A stretch of 64,000 nucleotides of DNA from an uncultured Bacteroidales bacterium (GTDB taxonomy: Bacteria; Bacteroidota; Bacteroidia; Bacteroidales; UBA932). Below, piece by piece: positions 60,069 through 64,000 of this stretch; the stretch's first letter is position 1, and each line of letters opens with the position of its first letter. Location: positions 1-64,000 of the forward strand of contig ONKO01000001.1 in the NCBI GenBank assembly GCA_900318445.1. Direction: 5' to 3'. The notes below the pieces were generated by a model, which had not been told where the DNA came from, did no database searches, and saw only the letters and a program-made list of their open reading frames with translations. The translations under genes were made by a program, and so were the position numbers.

Positions 60069-60076
60069 CAAATATA
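60069..60076 (-). promoter_or_regulatory. -7 element for the TPR lipoprotein gene
   Basis: TATATTTG on the minus strand, about 35 nt before the ATG at 60034. No good TTTG was found upstream of it. Confidence 0.5.
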
Positions 60077-60088
60077 AGTATTTTTTAG

Positions 60089-60096
60089 TAAATTTG
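60089..60096 (+). promoter_or_regulatory. -7 element for the sigma-54 activator operon
   Basis: TAAATTTG at 60089-60096, 7 nt before the ATG at 60104. The transcript would start almost at the start codon, so it may be leaderless. The two divergent boxes lie only 12 bp apart and may compete. Confidence 0.5.
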
Positions 60097-60103
60097 CACG
60101 ACT

Positions 60104-61330
60104 ATGGACCTGCAAGCTTTAAAGAACAAATACGACATCATCGGCAACGATCCCGTGCTGAACGAAGCCCTGGAAACAGCGGTGAAGTTCGCACCCACCG
60201 GCCTAAGCGTTCTCATTCAGGGAGAAAGCGGCGTGGGAAAGGAGAACGTAGCCCGCATCATTCACCAGTTCAGCACCCGCCGGCAGGGAAACTTTTTTGT
60301 TGTAAACTGCGGTGCGCTTCCCAAAGAACTGGTCAACTCGGAGCTGTTCGGCCATGTGAAGGGATCCTTCACCGGGGCCGTGGACAACCGCAAGGGTTAT
60401 TTCGAGGAGTCGGACGGCGGTACGCTCTTTCTGGACGAGATCGCAGAGCTCCCGCTGGAGTCCCAGGCGCTCCTGCTCCGCGTGCTGCAGAGCGGAGAGT
60501 ACCGTAAGGTGGGCTCCAACAAGGTGGAGCACACGGACGTACGCGTGGTCGCCGCCACCAACGTACATCTGTACGAGGCCGTGAAGCGGGGCAAGTTCCG
60601 CGAAGACCTTTATTTCCGCCTTTCGGCGGCCCAGATCCGCATCCCTCCCCTCCGGGAGAGAAAGGGAGATATCTATCTGCTGTTCAGGAAGTTCACTTCT
60701 GATTTTTCGGAGGTGAACGGCATGTGCAAGATCAGTCTCAAGCCCGACGCCATACGCCTGCTGGAGCAGTACCGCTGGCCGGGCAACATCCGCCAGCTGC
60801 AGGGCTTTACCCAAAGCCTTACGGCGCAGGTTTCGGTGAAGGTTACGCCCACGCTGCAGCGCATCGAGCTCAGCGCGCAGGACCTGGAGCCCCTCATGCC
60901 ACGCGAGCAGGGAGACCCCATCCCCGTGGTGTATGAGGGGGCGCCGGCAGGGTCATCGGCCGGTCCCTCCTTCAGCGCCGACGAACGGCAGGCCATCTTC
61001 AAGGCCATCTTCGACCTCAAGCAGGAGGTGGACGCGCTCAAGGCCCGCCTGGACCGGCGGGAGCTGCCCGCACCTGCAGCCGCCGCCCCGCTGGAAGAGG
61101 CCGAGTGGCAGGGTGAGGAGGAGTTCAGCGCCCATCGGCCCATCGTGCATGTGGAAACACATGAGCAGCCCGAGGAAGGCAGTTCGCTGAGCGTCCGCCG
61201 CAATGAGGAAGACCTCATCCGGCAGGCGCTGGAGAAGTACCACGGCAACCGCAAGAAAGCCGCCGAGGAACTGGGCATGAGCGAACGCACCCTGTACCGC
61301 AAGCTTCCGCCCGAATACCGTAAGAAATGA
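60104..61330 (+). CDS. Sigma-54-dependent transcriptional activator
   Basis: A 408-residue protein without a receiver domain. The AAA+ domain (about 10-235) has Walker A GESGVGKE (40-47), the sigma-54 contact loop GSFTGA (87-92), Walker B GGTLFLDEIAELPL (about 103-116), and the EDLYFRLSAAQIRIPPLRER block. A Fis-type helix-turn-helix closes the protein (about 365-405; IRQALEKYHGNRKKAAEELGMSERTLYRKL). The order activator-LptE-TPR-SecG is widespread in Bacteroidales. Its stop overlaps lptE by 4 nt (ATGA). Confidence 0.93.
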   Translation: MDLQALKNKYDIIGNDPVLNEALETAVKFAPTGLSVLIQGESGVGKENVARIIHQFSTRRQGNFFVVNCGALPKELVNSELFGHVKGSFTGAVDNRKGYFEESDGGTLFLDEIAELPLESQALLLRVLQSGEYRKVGSNKVEHTDVRVVAATNVHLYEAVKRGKFREDLYFRLSAAQIRIPPLRERKGDIYLLFRKFTSDFSEVNGMCKISLKPDAIRLLEQYRWPGNIRQLQGFTQSLTAQVSVKVTPTLQRIELSAQDLEPLMPREQGDPIPVVYEGAPAGSSAGPSFSADERQAIFKAIFDLKQEVDALKARLDRRELPAPAAAAPLEEAEWQGEEEFSAHRPIVHVETHEQPEEGSSLSVRRNEEDLIRQALEKYHGNRKKAAEELGMSERTLYRKLPPEYRKK

Positions 61331-61827
61331 GAAAATTTGTAAGCATACTGGCCGGCTTGCTGCTCATGGTTTCCTGTGGAATCTATTCCTTCACGGGAAC
61401 GTCCATCCAGGCCGATGTCAAGACCATCACCATCCCCTACGTGGAGTACAAGGCGCTGCGCGTGAACCCGTCCTTGTCCGGAGACCTCACCGAGGCCCTG
61501 CAGGAGAAGTTCCGCAAACTCACGCGCCTGGAACAGGTGGACGTAGACGGAGACTTGGAGCTGGTGTGCGAGGTAACCGGTTACGATGTGAGCGCCACGG
61601 CTGTCACCGCCGACGAACAGGCTGCGCAGAGCCGCCTTACCGTCACCGTTAAAATTGATTTTTCCAATAAGAAATATCCCGAAGACGACGTTACCAACAA
61701 GACGTTCAGCGCTTATGAGGACTTCGACGCCACGCTGGCGCTGGATGCCGTAGAGGGCGAATTGTGCGTAACCATTATAGAGAAGTTGGTAGAGGACATT
61801 TTCAATGCAACTGTAGCACAATGGTAG
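61327..61827 (+). CDS. lptE: LptE-family LPS-assembly lipoprotein
   Basis: A 166-residue lipoprotein (LLMVSC, Cys17) with the Bacteroidota LptE start CGIYSFTGTSIQADVKTITIPYVEY. It goes on with LTEALQEKFRKLTRLEQVDVDGDLELVCEVTGYDV, as in LptE proteins that plug the LptD barrel for lipopolysaccharide export. It overlaps the activator gene by 4 nt and the next gene by 7 nt. Confidence 0.9.
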   Translation: MRKFVSILAGLLLMVSCGIYSFTGTSIQADVKTITIPYVEYKALRVNPSLSGDLTEALQEKFRKLTRLEQVDVDGDLELVCEVTGYDVSATAVTADEQAAQSRLTVTVKIDFSNKKYPEDDVTNKTFSAYEDFDATLALDAVEGELCVTIIEKLVEDIFNATVAQW

Positions 61828-62417
61828 AGCCCTTCCATCATATTGACATCCATTCACTTACTCTGGACGAGCTGTCGGGAGTGGTAAACCTGTACCCCTG
61901 GTATGCCGCAGCCAGGCTGGAGCTGTGCCGGCGCATGTTTTCCATGGGAGAGAATGCATGGACCGAAGAAGAATTCGCCGCGCAGGCGCTCTATGTGGGA
62001 GACCGGAGCAAGTTCTCGCAGCTTGTCCGCGACCGGCGCCAGGTAAGCTGCGCAGACAAAGATGTATCGGCCCTCATGGCAGCCTACATGGAGCCGTCCG
62101 TCACGGAGCAGCCGATGCACTCCGTACGCGTTGTGGGAGGAGACTATTTCTCCCAGGCCCAGTACGACAAAGTGCGCGAAGGAGGAGACAATGTGTTCTC
62201 CCGCTTTGCGGCCAAACCCCGCACGGAAGCCCCTGCGGTGAACACGGAGACAGAAGCCATCGCAAACCGTTTTGCCACCGAGACACTCGCGCAAATCTTT
62301 GTGGAACAGGGCTGTTATGAGGAGGCAAAGCGCATTTATTCCCGTCTCGTTTTGGATATTCCGGAAAAAAGTGCTTACTTTGCATCCCTTATTGAGAAAT
62401 TGAATCACTTAGACTAA
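61821..62417 (+). CDS. Conserved Bacteroidales tetratricopeptide-like protein
   Basis: About 198 residues from ATG 61821 (MVEPFHHIDIHSLTLDELSGVV). It has no signal peptide and no membrane helix. The N-terminal part recurs in Bacteroidales proteins located between lptE and secG. The C-terminal end (FATETLAQIFVEQGCYEEAKRIYSRLVLDIPEKSAYFASLIEKL) has one clear TPR-like hairpin. Function is unknown; translation is coupled to lptE by a 7-nt overlap. Confidence 0.8.
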   Translation: MVEPFHHIDIHSLTLDELSGVVNLYPWYAAARLELCRRMFSMGENAWTEEEFAAQALYVGDRSKFSQLVRDRRQVSCADKDVSALMAAYMEPSVTEQPMHSVRVVGGDYFSQAQYDKVREGGDNVFSRFAAKPRTEAPAVNTETEAIANRFATETLAQIFVEQGCYEEAKRIYSRLVLDIPEKSAYFASLIEKLNHLD

Positions 62418-62434
62418 TAAAAAAGTAACAATAC

Positions 62435-62785
62435 ATGAACGCAGCATTCACTATCCTGGTTGTTCTGATTATCATCGCAGCCATCCTCCTGATTGCAGTC
62501 GTCCTCCTGCAGAGCGGTAAGGACGGCGGCCTCGCTACCAACTTCACGTCGGCCAACCAGACTCTGGGCGTGCGCCAGACGGCCACCATCCTGGAAAAAG
62601 CCACCTGGTACCTTGTGGCCTTCATCCTGGTCATGAGCATCATCACCGTGTTCGTCGCCCGTGGCAACACCCAGCGCGGTACCAACGATGCCATCTCCAC
62701 CGAGATCATCAACCAGGCAGAGCCCGCAGCCGATGAAATGCCCGCTTTCCCTGTGTCCCAGGAGAATCCCGAAGTTGCTGAGTAA
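62435..62785 (+). CDS. secG: Preprotein translocase subunit SecG
   Basis: A 116-residue protein with two hydrophobic helices (about 4-26; 55-76) and the SecG loop LLQSGKDGGLATNFTSANQTLGVRQTATILEKATW. It is a small partner of SecYE that aids protein translocation across the inner membrane. The C-terminal tail rich in Glu and Pro is normal in Bacteroidota. A terminator follows. Confidence 0.93.
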   Translation: MNAAFTILVVLIIIAAILLIAVVLLQSGKDGGLATNFTSANQTLGVRQTATILEKATWYLVAFILVMSIITVFVARGNTQRGTNDAISTEIINQAEPAADEMPAFPVSQENPEVAE

Positions 62786-62801
62786 GCATTTCATTTGACA
62801 C

Positions 62802-62840
62802 AAAAAAACTCCCGGTCAAGCTTTTGACCGGGAGTTTTTT
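62802..62840. terminator. Bidirectional terminator between secG and clpB
   Basis: AAAACTCCCGGTCAA and TTGACCGGGAGTTTT are perfect arms with a 4-nt loop (GCTT), flanked by poly-A and poly-T. It serves both converging genes. Confidence 0.92.
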
Positions 62841-62854
62841 GTTGTAGCGAAATG

Positions 62855-64000
62855 CTACTTGTTTCGCACCACTACTTCTCCGCCTGAAACGTCTACTTCT
62901 ACGGCGCTGTCCTTGCGGATGGCGCCTTCCAGTATACGCTGGGCCAGGAGGTTCACGAGTTCACGCTGCATAAGACGTTTCACGGGACGGGCGCCATAGG
63001 CGGGGTCGTAACCGTGCTCGGTCATGTAGTCTTCGAAGGCCGGTGTGAACGTAACGGTAATATCGTTCTGGGCCAGGCGCGTTTGCAGTTCGGTTTCCTG
63101 GATGTGAAGGATGTCGCGGATATCGGCCTTCGTGAGCGGATCGAACATGATAATCTCATCGATACGGTTGAGGAACTCGGGACGGACGGTGGCTTTAAGC
63201 ACGTCCAGCACCTTGCCCTTGCACTCATCCAGCAGGCTCCGGCGCGTAGCGATGGCCTGCATGTCCACACAGTTTACTTCCGGCAGGCGTTCCATGTAGC
63301 TCTGGATGATATCGGCTCCTGCGTTGGAGGTCATGATGAGGATGGTGTTCTTGAAGTCCACGGTGCGGCCTTTGTTGTCCGTGAGCCGGCCATCGTCCAG
63401 CACTTGCAGCAGGACATTGAACACATCCGGGTGAGCCTTCTCAATCTCGTCCAAGAGGACTACGGAGTAAGGCTTCCGTCTTACGGCCTCGGTGAGCTGG
63501 CCGCCTTCATCGTAACCTACGTATCCCGGAGGCGCACCTACCAGACGGGAAACGGTGTGCCGCTCCTGGTACTCGGACATGTCGATACGGGTCATCATGT
63601 TCTCGTCGTTGAACAGGAACTCGGCTAAGGCTTTGGCCAGTTCGGTCTTACCCACGCCGGTCGTGCCCATGAAGAGGAAGGAGCCAATCGGCCGCTTCTC
63701 GTTCGAAAGGCCCGCACGGCTGCGGCGGACGGCATCGGCCACGGCGCGGATGGCCTCGTCCTGGCCCACCACCCTCTTGTGCAGTTCGCTCTCCATGCGA
63801 AGGAGCTTTTCCTTCTCGCTCTCCAGCATCCGTTTTACGGGAATGCCGGTCCATTTTGCTACTACCTCTGCAATGTCCTCGGGCGTAACCGCCTCTGTGA
63901 CAATGGGGTCTTTGATGGATTCCGCCTTGGCGGTGAGCTCGTCAATGCGCTTTTGCGTAGCCGCCATCTTGCCGTAACGGATCTCGGCTACTTTGGCGTA
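62855..64000 (-). CDS. clpB: ATP-dependent chaperone ClpB, C-terminal part (partial)
   Basis: About 380 residues are in the window and the frame stays open past 64000. Middle-domain residues [11 protein letters not shown] come first, then the second AAA+ domain with Walker [72 protein letters not shown], the sensor region TSNAG and the arginine-containing [14 protein letters not shown]. This is the disaggregase that works with DnaK; its [10 protein letters not shown] end lacks any ClpP-binding loop seen in ClpA/ClpC. The start codon lies outside the window. Confidence 0.95.
   Translation of the reverse strand, partial: YAKVAEIRYGKMAATQKRIDELTAKAESIKDPIVTEAVTPEDIAEVVAKWTGIPVKRMLESEKEKLLRMESELHKRVVGQDEAIRAVADAVRRSRAGLSNEKRPIGSFLFMGTTGVGKTELAKALAEFLFNDENMMTRIDMSEYQERHTVSRLVGAPPGYVGYDEGGQLTEAVRRKPYSVVLLDEIEKAHPDVFNVLLQVLDDGRLTDNKGRTVDFKNTILIMTSNAGADIIQSYMERLPEVNCVDMQAIATRRSLLDECKGKVLDVLKATVRPEFLNRIDEIIMFDPLTKADIRDILHIQETELQTRLAQNDITVTFTPAFEDYMTEHGYDPAYGARPVKRLMQRELVNLLAQRILEGAIRKDSAVEVDVSGGEVVVRNK

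Overview
The window looks like a chromosome segment of a moderately GC-rich member of the Bacteroidales. Evidence: SusC/SusD pairs, BACON, FISUMP, DUF4876/DUF6850 and S46 peptidase families, Bacteroidota promoters (TTTG-N19-TAnnTTTG), and core-gene order typical of the order. A group near Rikenellaceae or the uncultured gut/rumen Bacteroidales fits, but the genus cannot be fixed from sequence alone.

Layout. (1) 1-1,337, minus strand: start of a ribosomal-protein operon (rplC-rplD-rplW) with its own promoter. (2) 1,377-10,476, plus strand: five tightly packed genes for a TonB-dependent receptor, a DUF4876 lipoprotein, a DUF6850 beta-barrel, a fimbrillin/FISUMP lipoprotein and an S46 dipeptidyl-peptidase. 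(3) 10,477-11,770: about 600 bp of hairpin arrays without genes, an orphan XRE regulator and a broken rhuM. (4) 11,770-26,159: an integrated island bounded by direct repeats of the 3' end and downstream terminator of tRNA-Ser(GCT). It carries an integrase remnant, an ORF6N protein, two related IS copies, two giant GLUG/SGNH lipoproteins, an anticodon-less tRNA-Gly pseudogene beside a second decayed integrase, more hairpin arrays, an inverted tRNA-Gly 3' fragment, and a HepT/MntA toxin-antitoxin pair. (5) 26,474-29,536: an Rpn pseudogene, a candidate structured RNA with its own terminator, and an EcoRI-family adenine methyltransferase followed by a DUF262-HNH nuclease (restriction-like defence module). 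(6) 29,540-60,034, minus strand: 17 co-directional genes. The core is a polysaccharide/glycoprotein utilization locus: two SusC/SusD pairs, four surface lipoproteins, GH18, GH20, GH2, an alkaline phosphatase, a ROK sugar kinase, a XylR-type regulator and a sodium-solute symporter; a LytTR regulator and a TPR lipoprotein lie upstream. (7) 60,089-64,000: housekeeping cluster (sigma-54 activator, LptE, TPR protein, SecG) converging on clpB.

How it works together. The PUL enzymes suggest attack on GlcNAc-containing glycans (chitin-like or N-glycan-like), import through SusCD, trimming by GH20 and GH2, dephosphorylation, and phosphorylation by the ROK kinase under XylR control. The plus-strand operon looks like surface capture plus periplasmic peptide processing. 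The island between the tRNA-Ser repeats shows layers of integration and decay, and the defence module lies just outside it on the 5' side of that tRNA.

Most notable for follow-up: the twin-hairpin arrays whose stems differ by locus, the structured RNA in front of the methyltransferase/HNH module, the nested tRNA-Ser and tRNA-Gly attachment scars, and the 1,555-residue duplicated GLUG-SGNH lipoprotein. All calls come from reading the sequence; no searches were run.
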